Shown: in pieces, positions 44,884-54,132 of the stretch | How the letters are laid out: each line of letters starts with the position of its first letter | Numbering within the stretch: position 1 is the first letter of the stretch | Assembly: GCF_024199925.1 (NCBI RefSeq) | Contig: NZ_JANADR010000001.1 | Span: 8,373,501 to 8,437,500, forward strand | Direction: 5' to 3' | Source of the DNA: Bradyrhizobium sp. CCGUVB1N3 | GTDB lineage: Bacteria > Pseudomonadota > Alphaproteobacteria > Rhizobiales > Xanthobacteraceae | DNA length: 64,000 nt | Position numbers and translations under genes: made by a program | The notes under the pieces: model-generated | The model's input: only the letters and a program-made list of their open reading frames with translations | Database searches by the model: none | Told to the model about the DNA's origin: nothing

Positions 44884-45581
44884 CTAGTAAGTTCGGGAAT
44901 TTCAATCTTGATGTCCTTAACCACAAACGGGCGATCGAGAAACATCCCAAGATATGCCATTCCAATCATGAAAATATGCTCAACTGTCAAACCAACCGCA
45001 CGCACCGCATGCGCAGCGATGTTCGCGGTGTTGAACAGCTTGTAGTACCTGATGATATAGCGCCAATTGGGGTATTGTTGCTGCCACACAAACTGACGAT
45101 GCGACACTCGCATCATTTCTAGATGAATTTTCTTCGGACCGACCAAGCACGCATAAATATCCCCCTCCAGCTCTCTCAATCCATTAGCGACCTCGGCAAG
45201 AGTTGACCATTGACGCAGTCGTCTTGCTTCGAGATTGGTATCGTGACCATGCTGGATGACTTCGCGCGCGATCTGCTCCAAGGTCCATTCGGCCAGCAAA
45301 GCCTGTGGCATTGACGCGGCCAATAAGGCAGGCTCGACTTCAATGTCACTTGGGATTTTGAAATCTGGCAACTGCAAATATTGAGCATAGGCCCAAATCG
45401 CGTAAAAGCTATCTCGGTAAGCCAGTTGGGCAATGCGCTTTTGTATCGATCCGTAAATTCTCGCTATCCTTCTAATCGACGGCGCGCGAGATTTTCGGTC
45501 TGCAAGCGACTTGCGCAGCTTCAGCGCACGGCGCTGTCGATGCATAAGCCGCTTTCTATATCGAGAGCTTAGCCGCTTCAT
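44884..45581 (-). pseudogene. nuclease-like gene, 5' part (split by IS5 element)
   Basis: N-terminal 232 codons of the split gene, from ATG 45581 (MKRLSSRYRKR, strongly basic start) to ...KIEIPELT at the IS. Helix-rich, with two hydrophobic stretches near residues 195-220. With the 3' part it gives 544 aa in one frame after exact excision. No family recognised for this half. Confidence 0.65.
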
Positions 45582-45730
45582 TGCCTCTGCTCAGGTGCAT
45601 CCTTCGTCCGAAAGCCTCTGTTGAAAGCGGAAGGCATGCGCGGTGCCAGGGTGCCATCGACCGAAATTTTCATTCGTCCAATCAAGTTCGCCTTCGAAAA
45701 GCGATTGAATAGCTGAGCGTCGGGCGGTCC

Positions 45731-45934
45731 ATTTGCAACCTCTGCAGCATCACCACCGATCAAGCCGCCATCCTCGCGCTCTTCCGCGTGGTCAATCGCT
45801 ACGTGGGCAACTTGCAGCCGATGCCCGGCGTCTTCTCTGACTATCCAGCGCCCGTGATCCGCAACACGCAGGCCGGGACCGAGATGACGCTGATGCGTTG
45901 GGGCAACTTTGGCCGAACAAGGCAACGCGGGTGA
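45731..45934 (+). pseudogene. SRAP (YedK/HMCES) gene remnant
   Basis: The frame reads CNLCSITTDQAAI..., LQPMPGVFSDYPAPVIRN, ...EMTLMRWG and then leaves the family and stops. This is the N-terminal ~55 residues of an SOS-associated peptidase that protects abasic sites. The start codon position holds ATT instead of ATG, so the essential Cys2 could not be made normally. Both ends are lost. Confidence 0.7.
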
Positions 45935-45993
45935 GCAATTGCGAGGTTAAATGGAATAGGGCCGCCAGAGAGGCGGCCCAGTTCATAAGCGTT

Positions 45994-46266
45994 CTATTCA
46001 ACGGCCACGTATATGAACTTTGGTCCTTCTGGCCCCTGAATGTAAATCGTGCTCCCCTCACTCATGTTTGGATTGAAGGTAGCGCCATAGACGGCCACTT
46101 GGCTTGGACGAAAACCGAGATCGATCCGAACTCCAGCTGCGTTAGGATCTAGCTTACCTTCACCGCACGCAACTCGCCGCTGTTGACCAGAGCCGCTCTT
46201 TTCTAGAGCTCTAACGCGTTGCTCCAGCTCTTCGATATATTTGCAAAAGTCATTCACGCCAGCCAT
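45994..46266 (-). CDS. hypothetical protein, 90 aa, coiled-coil
   Basis: MAGVNDFCKYIEELEQRVRALE is a short coiled coil, followed by a Gly/Ser-rich linker and a beta-rich end (STIYIQGPEGPKFIYVAVE). A strong GGGGGAAA site precedes ATG 46266. Probably a small oligomeric protein, perhaps phage-derived, in the accessory stretch. No known family. Confidence 0.55.
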   Translation of the reverse strand: MAGVNDFCKYIEELEQRVRALEKSGSGQQRRVACGEGKLDPNAAGVRIDLGFRPSQVAVYGATFNPNMSEGSTIYIQGPEGPKFIYVAVE

Positions 46267-46637
46267 TCTAAAGTTTCCCCCTATTTGGCCAATGGTCCAT
46301 ACTAGGTTGAGCCAACGCAATATGACAACTGGAAACTAGAGGCGAGAGACGTTGATCTCCTTGCCGCGCAACCGCCGCCCCGACGATATTGCACGTCGGG
46401 GCCCTTCAAGATCATCAGGCCGGTTACATCCGCCTCGCCGAAGTAATTGCGCCGCCCAATCTGCCGGTTAATCCGAGTTTGGCATCAGTTCGTTCCCAAT
46501 CCGGAACGCGGTGATGCAGAATGTCGCGAGCGTTGCACATTTACAACCCGCACAGCCATTCCTGATACTAAGCTGGTCGATCGAGACGACCGAAAAGATA
46601 TTGCATATTTTACTTCAAAAACGATCAGGGGGCGAAA
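46267..46637. other. gap without an intact gene
   Basis: No start-plus-ribosome-site frame of any length. The minus strand has a start-less frame (…GRRNYFGEADVTGLMILKG…) that looks like remnant coding DNA. A small AT-rich segment near 46590-46630 may hold the promoter of the gene at 46638. Confidence 0.35.
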
Positions 46638-46838
46638 ATGTACGATGTCTATCGCAATCACAAATGCGACTTGCTCGTCCTTAGCAATGGCTCGGCGATA
46701 CCTGTGTCCTACTCTGGAAATAAGTGGCGGAAGAGCAGAAAGAGAATTCTCAAAGTCAGCGACGAGATCAGGTCAGCCGTTCAGAGGCAAGGGTATTACG
46801 TCCGTAGCTTGCGCGCCATCAAGCAAGGGATGGTCTAG
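46638..46838 (+). CDS. hypothetical protein, 66 aa
   Basis: [20 protein letters not shown] then a basic C-terminal half ([19 protein letters not shown]). GGGGGCGAAA precedes the ATG. Basic charge suggests nucleic-acid contact, but no domain is recognised. Lies in the lower-GC accessory stretch. Confidence 0.5.
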   Translation: MYDVYRNHKCDLLVLSNGSAIPVSYSGNKWRKSRKRILKVSDEIRSAVQRQGYYVRSLRAIKQGMV

Positions 46839-47201
46839 GTCGGGTGCGTTGACGGTCGCCTCCTCACGCCCTTCCGCGTGGTCCCTTTCAAAGTTGCTTC
46901 GATGGAGGAGGCGCGGCCTGTAACAGCCATCCACTTCAGCACTCATCTGCTTTTTTCGGTGCCCGAGTGACGGCCGTCTCCAGCTCCACGGCGGTACGGA
47001 ATACAATCCGAGCGAAAGCGACCCGCGGCTTGAAGTATCGGATCAGGTGGTGAGACCCGGTCGCGGTGCGCGCCTGTGTCTCAATTCCCACACTGCGACT
47101 AAAAAGGCGTCAGTTTGTCGCCTTTCGAACAGACGGGCCGGTGCCGACCGCTCAATCCTGTCAGCGTTCTCTGTACTAGATTTGGGGGATCGCTGGCGAG
47201 A
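46839..47201. other. gap without an intact gene
   Basis: A minus-strand frame near 46773-47006 has no ribosome site and no recognisable content. The DNA CGCCCTTCCGCGTGGTCCC resembles part of the SRAP remnant upstream, hinting at rearranged debris. Nothing else seen. Confidence 0.3.
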
Positions 47202-47438
47202 ATGGAACGCTCCCTGATTACTGACATGCCGCGCGACAAATATGTCGAGCGCTGCAAGCAACGAGCCTTTGCCTATCTCGATCAAGGCGATTTTAGGAAA
47301 GCAGCCGCCTTGTTTGTTGCCGATATGCGCGCCCGTCCCGATTGCGAACTGCCACACCACTTGGCAATGCTCGGCGTTTCGCTGTTGATAAGTGACGATG
47401 CACTCGGCTGGAGGGCGCTGATCGAAGGATTGAGGTGA
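47202..47438 (+). CDS. hypothetical protein, 78 aa, TPR-like
   Basis: The core PRDKYVERCKQRAFAYLDQG-D-F-R-K-A-A resembles a single TPR-like helical pair known from many rhizobial small proteins. Start is ATG 47202 (GGGGGATC upstream) or ATG 47226. It could be a scaffold or partner-binding protein. Function unknown. Confidence 0.55.
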   Translation: MERSLITDMPRDKYVERCKQRAFAYLDQGDFRKAAALFVADMRARPDCELPHHLAMLGVSLLISDDALGWRALIEGLR

Positions 47439-47558
47439 TTGTCTTCTGCCAGCCTTCCAAGGGGTATGGATCAAGCTGGCTCAGGGTGAAGAACCGCAAC
47501 CATCCGGAGATGAGCTGCGTGATGTTGATGCCATGCGATGAAGCGGGTGGGTCTGTCG

Positions 47559-47750
47559 ATGAACTTTTCAAACTCGAAAGACGAAAGTTTGTTGTGGCTT
47601 TGGGAAAGTGTCCAACGACAAGTGCTCGCGGACCGCGCGGGCGGTGGACGCTCCCGCTGTGTTGGTGACAGCCTGCGCGCATACGCTGAATTGCTTCGTT
47701 CGGAATTGAACGAACGGGAGCTGAAATACACGCCGATCGATTGGTTATGA
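47559..47750 (+). CDS. hypothetical protein, 63 aa
   Basis: MNFSNSKDESLLWLWESVQR, ending LRSELNERELKYTPIDWL. I recall this N- and C-terminal pattern from unnamed Bradyrhizobium proteins. ATG 47559 is preferred over ATG 47538 on that basis; the ribosome site (GGGTGGG) is weak. Soluble, helical. Confidence 0.45.
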   Translation: MNFSNSKDESLLWLWESVQRQVLADRAGGGRSRCVGDSLRAYAELLRSELNERELKYTPIDWL

Positions 47751-47880
47751 ATAAAGTGCGCTGCGACAAGACGCGGGATGAATAATATTCGGGGGCAACA
47801 ATGTGTCGACCTACTTGGCTACCTTCTCCACGGGTATTCGCAACATTGCTATCGCCGGCCGGCGCGATCACGCGCAGCCA

Positions 47881-47900
47881 CCCGTAAATTTCTCAAGTGT
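47881..47900 (+). repeat. 20-bp motif, copy 1 (upstream of 54-aa gene)
   Basis: CCCGTAAATTTCTCAAGTGT, 52 nt before the 54-aa gene. It matches the copy at 48174-48193 at 18 of 20 positions. Confidence 0.6.
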
Positions 47901-47952
47901 TGACGGCTAGGCGCACTGGTTAAGTGGTGCGCGTAGTTTTGAGCGCCCCGAC

Positions 47953-48117
47953 ATGAAAACGCCAAAACCAAAGCAATGGGCCAAGCAGGATGTCCGACGA
48001 TTGGTCAGGCTGGCCCGGCAGGGAGTTGGCGCATCGAAGATAGCCATCGAGTTGGGCCGCTACGCCGGATCAGTGAGGCGAATGGCGCGAACGATGGGAG
48101 TACTGTTGAAGAAGTAG
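47953..48117 (+). CDS. small helix-turn-helix-like protein, 54 aa
   Basis: From ATG 47953: MKTPKPKQWAKQDVRRL..., then QGVGASKIAIELGRYAGSVR, a helix-turn-helix-like pattern, and a basic tail (RRMARTMGVLLKK). The charge and helices fit a tiny DNA-binding protein. The same unnamed type occurs in many Bradyrhizobium genomes by my recollection. A shared 20-bp motif lies upstream. Confidence 0.6.
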   Translation: MKTPKPKQWAKQDVRRLVRLARQGVGASKIAIELGRYAGSVRRMARTMGVLLKK

Positions 48118-48173
48118 CCGTCGTGGGAACGCCCCGCTGGACTGTTGAAGCCAGAACTTTGGTCTTAGGCAGC

Positions 48174-48193
48174 CCCGTAGATTTCCCAAGTGT
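48174..48193 (+). repeat. 20-bp motif, copy 2 (upstream of 53-aa zinc-ribbon gene)
   Basis: CCCGTAGATTTCCCAAGTGT, 33 nt before the zinc-ribbon gene. Same sequence type as 47881-47900, same orientation. Confidence 0.6.
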
Positions 48194-48226
48194 ATTGCCG
48201 TCTCAGATCGGGTAGCGCTCCTTGCC

Positions 48227-48388
48227 ATGCGAGCCCATACTAACACCCATCGACCTCCTGCCTGCGAGAAGTGCGAGCGCGAGATGACGCACCTCGGAGA
48301 ATTGCCTCCGATTGGAGACCGCAAAGCCGTGCGGGTCTACAGGTGTGTTCCCTGCCAGCGGATAGCCTCTACGCCTGCTCTGGATTAG
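48227..48388 (+). CDS. small zinc-ribbon protein, 53 aa
   Basis: MRAHTNTHRPPACEKCEREM, then GELPPIGDRKAVRVYRC-x2-C. Two C-x2-C pairs about 27 residues apart make a zinc ribbon. It is short enough to be missed by gene finders but matches an unnamed Bradyrhizobium family. Ribosome site is weak. Possibly a DNA- or protein-binding accessory factor. Confidence 0.6.
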   Translation: MRAHTNTHRPPACEKCEREMTHLGELPPIGDRKAVRVYRCVPCQRIASTPALD

Positions 48389-48666
48389 GTGGGGCGCGGC
48401 TACTTGCGGGGATGGCGATCCTCATCAAGAACATACCGACAGCAAATATGGCGCGTTGCATCCTGAATACGCGGAGTGCGTTGACCAGTCGCGTTGCGCC
48501 GCTGGTCTCCAGTTACTTGAGTATCTGTTGTTCTGCTTCGTGAGCGTGCTGGAACGTGAGGCCCACGCACGCGGTGAGAGAGCTGGCTCCGCAAATTCGG
48601 ACAGTAGCTTGAGTGGATTTTCTGCCTGAGAGCGGCGAGGCTTCTTGCCGCGAATCAGGAGCGAAG

Positions 48667-48972
48667 ATGACGAAGAGGAGTCGCCGGACGCATTCTCCGG
48701 CATTCAAGGCAAAGGTGGCTTTGGCGGCCGTGAAGGGGGAGAAGACGTTGGCCGAGCTGGCGCAATTGTTTGATGTCCATCCGAACCAGATCACGACCTG
48801 GAAGACCCAACTCCTGGAAGGCGCCGCCGGAGTGTTTGGGCAGGACAACGGACCGGCCGAGGCGCCGGTCGATTTGAAGGCGTTACATGCCAAGATCGGC
48901 GAGCTTGCGTTGGAGAACGATTTTTTGTCCGGCGCGCTCACCAAGGCGGGCCTGCTGAGCGCAAAGCGATGA
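48667..48972 (+). CDS. IS3-family transposase OrfA
   Basis: 101 aa with the helix-turn-helix of IS3 OrfA (HSPAFKAKVALAAVKGEKTL, then LFDVHPNQITTWK) and a leucine-zipper-like C-terminal part. Its stop overlaps the OrfB start as ATGA; a fused OrfAB by frameshift is usual in this family. Confidence 0.85.
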   Translation: MTKRSRRTHSPAFKAKVALAAVKGEKTLAELAQLFDVHPNQITTWKTQLLEGAAGVFGQDNGPAEAPVDLKALHAKIGELALENDFLSGALTKAGLLSAKR

Positions 48973-49796
48973 TCGACCGCGACCATGATCTGTCTGTCGT
49001 GCGCCAGGCGAAGGTCCTGAACCTTGCCCGCAGTACGGTTTACTATGAACCTCGGCCGGTTTCGGCCGAGGACCTTGTCTTGATGCGCCGGCTCGATGAG
49101 CTGCACCTCGATTATCCCTTCGCAGGGGCGCGCATGCTGCGATCGCTGTTGCAGCGTGAGGGCATGCAGATTGGCCGCCGCCACGTCGCGACGCTGATGA
49201 AGCGCATGGGGATCGAGGCGATCTATCGCCGTCCGAACACGAGCAAGCCCGCACCGGGCCACAAGATCTACCCGTACCTATTGCGCGGATTGAAGATCGA
49301 GCGGCCGAACCAGGTCTGGGCAATGGACATCAGCTACATTCCGATGCGACGTGGATTCGTCTACCTCGCGGCGGTCGTCGATGTGTTCAGCCGACGGGTG
49401 TTGGTCCATCGCGTATCGATCACGATGGAGACGATATTCTGCGTCGAAGCGCTCCAGGAGGCGTTGGCGAAGCACGGCAGGCCCGAGATCTTCAACACGG
49501 ATCAGGGTAGCCAGTTCACCAGCCTCGACTTCACCGGCGTGCTGCTGGACGCGAACATCGCCATCAGCATGGACGGCAAGGGTGCCTGGCGCGACAACGT
49601 GTTCGTCGAGCGGCTGTGGCGCACTGTCAAATACGAGGAAGTCTATCTGCGTGCTTACGACAGCGTGCTCGAGGCGCGAGCATCGATTTCCAAATATCTG
49701 GCGTTCTACAACCGAGGACGTCCTCACTCGAGCCTTGACGAACGCACGCCCGACGAGGCTTACTTCGGCGCGCAAACGATGGTGACGGCCGCATGA
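48969..49796 (+). CDS. IS3-family transposase OrfB
   Basis: 275 aa rve-type integrase core. The DDE acids lie in AMDISYIPM, FNTDQGSQF and VERLWRTVKYEE, with the HTH_21 region before them (YPFAGARMLRSLL). Complete and in frame. Confidence 0.88.
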   Translation: MIDRDHDLSVVRQAKVLNLARSTVYYEPRPVSAEDLVLMRRLDELHLDYPFAGARMLRSLLQREGMQIGRRHVATLMKRMGIEAIYRRPNTSKPAPGHKIYPYLLRGLKIERPNQVWAMDISYIPMRRGFVYLAAVVDVFSRRVLVHRVSITMETIFCVEALQEALAKHGRPEIFNTDQGSQFTSLDFTGVLLDANIAISMDGKGAWRDNVFVERLWRTVKYEEVYLRAYDSVLEARASISKYLAFYNRGRPHSSLDERTPDEAYFGAQTMVTAA

Positions 49797-50007
49797 TCGT
49801 CGCCAACGATTTTGCTGCGGCTCTGGTCGGGCTTACGCCCTCCCGACGCCACAGCAAAATCGTAAAGCCCCGCCTTCAGCATAACCCGGCAGGAATCCAC
49901 TTAATTTTCGCGGGGCGCTGTCCAAACAACCGGGGCCAGCTCTGAGAACCTGTGTGTCGGTGAGTGCCACTGTATGGTGGAAGCCGCCACTCTTAGCAAT
50001 GAAAAAG

Positions 50008-50208
50008 CTATCTGGACGAGCGGAGAAATAATCTGCGTGGGTAGAACGGCACATCTAACAACCGTTCCCCACACTGCCCAGGAATTCGAATGTACGACGT
50101 GTCATCGTACAGATGACACCGGTGCGTCGGGTAAATTGTTCGAGCATGAACGGAGGTTGGAGAAATCAAGAGCGAAGCCGCGAGCAATACTGCAAAGGGC
50201 ATCTTCAT
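50008..50208 (-). CDS. small secreted protein, 66 aa
   Basis: A clean signal peptide, MKMPFAVLLAASLLISPTSV, cleaves near HA-RT. The mature part is about 44 aa with two Cys (HRCHLYDD and PGQCGERL) and ends in a basic stretch (YPRRLFLRSSR). AAGGGAG precedes ATG 50208. It could be a short envelope or secreted peptide. No family known. Confidence 0.6.
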   Translation of the reverse strand: MKMPFAVLLAASLLISPTSVHARTIYPTHRCHLYDDTSYIRIPGQCGERLLDVPFYPRRLFLRSSR

Positions 50209-50458
50209 GTGAACTCCCTTCATCGTTTGCATTCGTTTCGTATCTTAACTAAGTCAAAGCCAGTGCATCGGCACGGGCTTTCCAATCACGCGCCGCCTCA
50301 ATTTGACCTATCAATTCGGTGGGCAAAAGATGAGAAAGCGGACAAGCGTGGATAGGAAGCGCCTCCGCTTGAGTACCTCTTAATGGTGGACGCCAGATCT
50401 ACCGTTTGTTCGCGACGATCGGCATCATGCAGGCAACCGAACGCCGCGAGGTAAGACA

Positions 50459-50758
50459 ATGACCACCGATCACCTCTTGCAGTCGCCGCCGATCCGTCAC
50501 AACCGCATACCCGGCATCATTGGAGCCGCAATTCTTGTGCTCGGGTCAATTGCCGCTGCCATCATTCTTGGGGGAGGAACGCGCATCTCCGACGGCTTCG
50601 AACCGTTCGAGAAATCAGCGAATGAGCGCGTCTCCCAAGCCTTCGAGGACCTTAACGGCCGCGCGCCGATCTCTGACGATCTGAAGACTGCGCTGGCGTC
50701 GCTGAGCCAGAGCGTTCAAGGCGAGCAGAAGCCCCCGGTTCAGGCCGAGGGGCAGTGA
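50459..50758 (+). CDS. hypothetical membrane protein, 99 aa
   Basis: One membrane helix (IIGAAILVLGSIAAAIILGGG, residues ~19-39) and a charged C-terminal half. GAGGTAAG precedes the ATG. Single-pass inner-membrane protein of unknown role. Confidence 0.6.
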   Translation: MTTDHLLQSPPIRHNRIPGIIGAAILVLGSIAAAIILGGGTRISDGFEPFEKSANERVSQAFEDLNGRAPISDDLKTALASLSQSVQGEQKPPVQAEGQ

Positions 50759-50858
50759 TCCTGTCGCTCAACAACCTGCCTTGGAATGTTCGATAGCAGC
50801 AGCGCTTGTCCGGCAGAGACCACGAGGAGGCAAATGCGAAAGGGTGACCCGCCCGTCC

Positions 50859-51119
50859 TCACCCGTATTTCAGCTTCATGACGAGGATGCCGCCGGCGAT
50901 CACGATGGTGATCGCGTTGGCTGCGACCAGCGGCGCGTCGCCGGAGAGCAGGCCGTAGATCAGCCAGAGCACAAGGCCCAGAATCAGCACGAGAAACATA
51001 CCGAGCGAGATGTCCACGGTGGAGCGGGTCTTCCAGACCTTGATGAATTGCGGGGCGTAGGCGAGGGTCGTGCAGGTTGCCGCAGCGAACCCGAGCAGCT
51101 TGATGACGAGCGGTTCCAT
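50859..51119 (-). CDS. SemiSWEET sugar transporter
   Basis: 86 aa with three membrane helices, the bacterial half-SWEET size. The PQ-loop motif lies in TLAYAPQFIKVWKTRS and the second conserved helix in MFLVLILGLVLWLIYGLL. It works as a dimer that passes sugars such as sucrose or glucose across the inner membrane. Founding SemiSWEETs came from Bradyrhizobium. It lies 54 nt after glgA on the same strand, downstream of glgC. Confidence 0.88.
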   Translation of the reverse strand: MEPLVIKLLGFAAATCTTLAYAPQFIKVWKTRSTVDISLGMFLVLILGLVLWLIYGLLSGDAPLVAANAITIVIAGGILVMKLKYG

Positions 51120-51172
51120 GGGCCGCCCTATAGCACCGATTCGACGATGGAATGCGTCTGTTGACCTGATCG

Positions 51173-52627
51173 TTACCGGCGCGCAGCGGTAATCCTGCGG
51201 TAGAGTGCCGCATATTCGCCCGCCCGGTTGCGCCAGGAGACGTCGGTCGTCATGCCGCTCAGTTGCAGCCTGCGCCAGGTCAAATGGTCATGGAAGGCGA
51301 GGTTCGCCTTGCGTAGCGCGGCGGCGAGCCCTTCCGCCGTCACCGGGGCGAACTTGAATCCGGTTGCATCGTGGCCGCTGCTGTCGGCCTCGCCGATGTC
51401 TACCACCGTGTCCGCAAGCCCGCCGACGCGCGAGACGACCGGCACGGCGCCGTAGCGAAGCGCACAAAGCTGGGTGAGGCCGCATGGCTCGAACCGCGAC
51501 GGCACGACAAGCGCGTCGGAGCCCGCCTGAATGAGGTGGGCAAGGATCTCGTCATAGCCGATCACGACGGCGATGCGGCCGGGATGAGCGCGTGCCGCGG
51601 CCTGATAGCGGTCCTGGAGGTCCGCATCGCCGCTGCCGAGCAGCGCGAGCTGCATGCCTTCGCCGAGAATCGTCGGAATGGTTTCGAGCAGGAGATCGAG
51701 GCCCTTCTGCCAGGACAGCCGGCTGATCACGCCGAGCAGAAGCGCGTCCGCGGACGGCGCGAGATTGAACTGCTTTTGCAGGACCGCCTTGTTGGCGGCC
51801 CGGAATTGCAGCTCCTTCGCGCCGAAGCGATAGGCGATGTGCGGGTCGGTCTCGGGATTCCACACGCCGATATCGATGCCGTTGAGGATTCCGCTGAGCA
51901 CGCCGGAGCGCTCGCGCAAGAGGCCGCCGAGCCCCATGCCGCCCTCGTCGCCCTGGATTTCCTGCGCGTAGGTCGGCGACACCGTGGTGATGCGGTCGGC
52001 AAATTGCAGGCCGGCCTTCAGGAAGCTGATCCCGCCAAAATATTCGACGCCGTGGAGGCCAAAGGACTCCGGCGGCAGGCCGAACGAAGCAAGCATCCCG
52101 TAGGCGAACTTGCCTTGATAGGCCATGTTGTGAATGGTCATCACGGTCCCCGGGCGGGGGCCGCCTGCATAGTGCAAATAGGCCGGCAGCAGCCCCGCCT
52201 GCCAGTCGTGGGCATGCACGACGTCAGGCACGAACGAAGGGACGAGGCCGAGGCCGATATCGGCGGCGATGCGCGACAGCGCCGCAAAGCGCACGCCATT
52301 GTCGGGCCAGTCGGTCCCCTCTGCGGTGACGTAAGGGTTGCCCGGCCGCTCGTAGAGATGTGGTGCGTCGAGCACGAAGAGGTCGAGCCCCTCATGCGTG
52401 CCCGCGAGCAGGCGCGCCGGCCCGCCGAAATAATCCGGCCAGCGGCGGATTTCCTCCGCCTGCGGCAGCGTCCGCATGACGGCCGGATAGCCAGGCACCA
52501 GCGTCCGCATCTCGACGTCATGGGCTTTCAATGCGGCCGGCAGCGCGCCGGCGACATCGGCAAGACCGCCGGTCTTGATGATCGGATAGATTTCCGATGT
52601 GACCGCAAGGACGCGCGTCAACGTCAT
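51173..52627 (-). CDS. glgA: glycogen synthase (ADP-glucose)
   Basis: 484 aa GT5 glycosyltransferase. [17 protein letters not shown] binds ADP-glucose at the N-terminus, and the C-terminal [13 protein letters not shown] carries the catalytic Glu. It extends alpha-1,4-glucan. Its start overlaps the glgC stop by 4 nt, so the pair is translationally coupled. Confidence 0.93.
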   Translation of the reverse strand: MTLTRVLAVTSEIYPIIKTGGLADVAGALPAALKAHDVEMRTLVPGYPAVMRTLPQAEEIRRWPDYFGGPARLLAGTHEGLDLFVLDAPHLYERPGNPYVTAEGTDWPDNGVRFAALSRIAADIGLGLVPSFVPDVVHAHDWQAGLLPAYLHYAGGPRPGTVMTIHNMAYQGKFAYGMLASFGLPPESFGLHGVEYFGGISFLKAGLQFADRITTVSPTYAQEIQGDEGGMGLGGLLRERSGVLSGILNGIDIGVWNPETDPHIAYRFGAKELQFRAANKAVLQKQFNLAPSADALLLGVISRLSWQKGLDLLLETIPTILGEGMQLALLGSGDADLQDRYQAAARAHPGRIAVVIGYDEILAHLIQAGSDALVVPSRFEPCGLTQLCALRYGAVPVVSRVGGLADTVVDIGEADSSGHDATGFKFAPVTAEGLAAALRKANLAFHDHLTWRRLQLSGMTTDVSWRNRAGEYAALYRRITAARR

Positions 52628-53886
52628 GCGTTCAGCCTGTCGATCATCGGCTGCGTAATGAGCGAGATGCCCTGTTCGGTGGTGCGGAACCGTTTTGCGT
52701 CGAGCTCGGGATCCTCACCAACGACGAGCCCTTCCGGAATCTCGACGCCACGGTCGATCACGACGTTGCGGAGCTGCGCGCCGCGGCCGACATTCACGTA
52801 AGGCATGATCACGGCGTTCTCGACATTGGCATAGGAGTTGATGCGCACGCCCGTGAACAGCAGCGATCGCCGCAGCGAGGCGCCGGAGATGATGCATCCG
52901 CCCGATACGAGCGAGCTCACCGCCTGTCCGCGCCGGCTCTCCTCGTCGTGCACGAACTTGGCGGGAGGCGTGATCTCCGCATAAGACCAGATCGGCCATG
53001 AGCGGTCGAACAGATCGAGCTCCGGCACCACGTCGGTGAGATCGATGTTGGCGGCCCAGTAGGCGTCGACGGTGCCGACGTCGCGCCAATAGGAGCGCGT
53101 GTCGTCCCCGGTCCGGACGCACGAGCTCGAGAACTGGTGCGCCACCGCGCGGCCGTTCTTGACGATATAGGGAATGATGTCCTTGCCGAAATCATGGCTC
53201 GAGTTCGGGTCGGCGGCGTCACGCTTCAGCTCCTCGTACAGGAACTTGGCGTCGAAGACGTAGATGCCCATGCTGGCGAGCGACATGTCGGGCTTGCCGG
53301 GCATCGGCGGCGGGTCTTTCGGCTTCTCGAGAAACGACTGGATGATGCCGTTGTCGTCGATATGCATGATGCCGAAGCCGGAAGACTCGGTGCGCGGCAT
53401 TTCGAGGCATCCGACGGTGACGTCGGCGCGGCTGTCGACGTGCTGCCGCAGCATGAGCTCGTAATCCATCTTGTAGATGTGATCGCCGGCGAGCACCACG
53501 ATGAAGCGGGCACCGTGCGATTCGATGATGTCGATGTTTTGGTGGACGGCATCGGCAGTTCCGACATACCACATGGTCTCCGAGACGCGCTGGCTCGCGG
53601 GCAGGATGTCAAAGCTCTCGTTGCGCTCGGGACGGAAGAAGTTCCAGCCCATCTGGAGATGCCGGATCAGGCTGTGGGCCTTATATTGGGTCGCGACCGC
53701 GATGCGGCGGATGCCGGAGTTCACGGCGTTCGATAATGCGAAGTCGATGATGCGGGATTTGCCACCGAAATAGACCGCGGGCTTGGCACGCCGGTCGGTC
53801 AGCTCGAGAAGACGGCTTCCTCGTCCGCCGGCGAGTACGAAGGCCAGGGCTTGGCGCGCGAGCGGCTCATTTCCAACACGATTCAT
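52624..53886 (-). CDS. glgC: glucose-1-phosphate adenylyltransferase
   Basis: 420 aa. The pyrophosphorylase motif GGRGSRL, the region [32 protein letters not shown] and the left-handed beta-helix at the C-terminus are all there. It makes ADP-glucose for GlgA and is usually controlled by glycolytic intermediates. It is the first gene of the glgC-glgA-SemiSWEET run on the minus strand. Confidence 0.94.
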   Translation of the reverse strand: MNRVGNEPLARQALAFVLAGGRGSRLLELTDRRAKPAVYFGGKSRIIDFALSNAVNSGIRRIAVATQYKAHSLIRHLQMGWNFFRPERNESFDILPASQRVSETMWYVGTADAVHQNIDIIESHGARFIVVLAGDHIYKMDYELMLRQHVDSRADVTVGCLEMPRTESSGFGIMHIDDNGIIQSFLEKPKDPPPMPGKPDMSLASMGIYVFDAKFLYEELKRDAADPNSSHDFGKDIIPYIVKNGRAVAHQFSSSCVRTGDDTRSYWRDVGTVDAYWAANIDLTDVVPELDLFDRSWPIWSYAEITPPAKFVHDEESRRGQAVSSLVSGGCIISGASLRRSLLFTGVRINSYANVENAVIMPYVNVGRGAQLRNVVIDRGVEIPEGLVVGEDPELDAKRFRTTEQGISLITQPMIDRLNA

Positions 53887-54132
53887 TCTGTCCTCCCGAG
53901 GGCCCCGTTTTTATCGCCCCGAAACTTCCGTCGCGGGAAGCCGGTGGCGCCTGTATCGAAGCAGAATTCTAGCGGCACGGATAACAATTCGGAAAGTGGT
54001 CTGTTGGTTGCCGTCGGTCGCGGCCGCCCTGCGGCTATGCTTTTTTCGATTGCCGAGTCTTCCCGGTCGCCCTGAAAGGGTGGTAGGCTGAGGGCTATTT
54101 CAGATCGCTTTCATATTTTTTGGATTCATCCG

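Larger units (their letters stand above)
48579..49943 (+). mobile_element. IS3-family insertion sequence (1365 bp)
   Basis: Inverted ends AGAGCTGGCTCCG... and AGAGCTGGCCCCG... match at about 20 of 26 positions up to the shared GGACAG. A 3-bp duplication GAG lies at 48576-48578 and 49944-49946. Both orfA and orfB are intact, so the element may be active. Confidence 0.8.

Noticed and set aside
46773..47006. 77-aa minus frame in the accessory stretch
   Set aside because: No ribosome site or recognisable motif; overlaps the end of the 66-aa gene.
48366..50252. Open frame of ~173 codons obtained by deleting the IS3 element
   Set aside because: No start codon with ribosome site, no domain, and its right part is antisense to the better-supported signal-peptide gene at 50008-50208.
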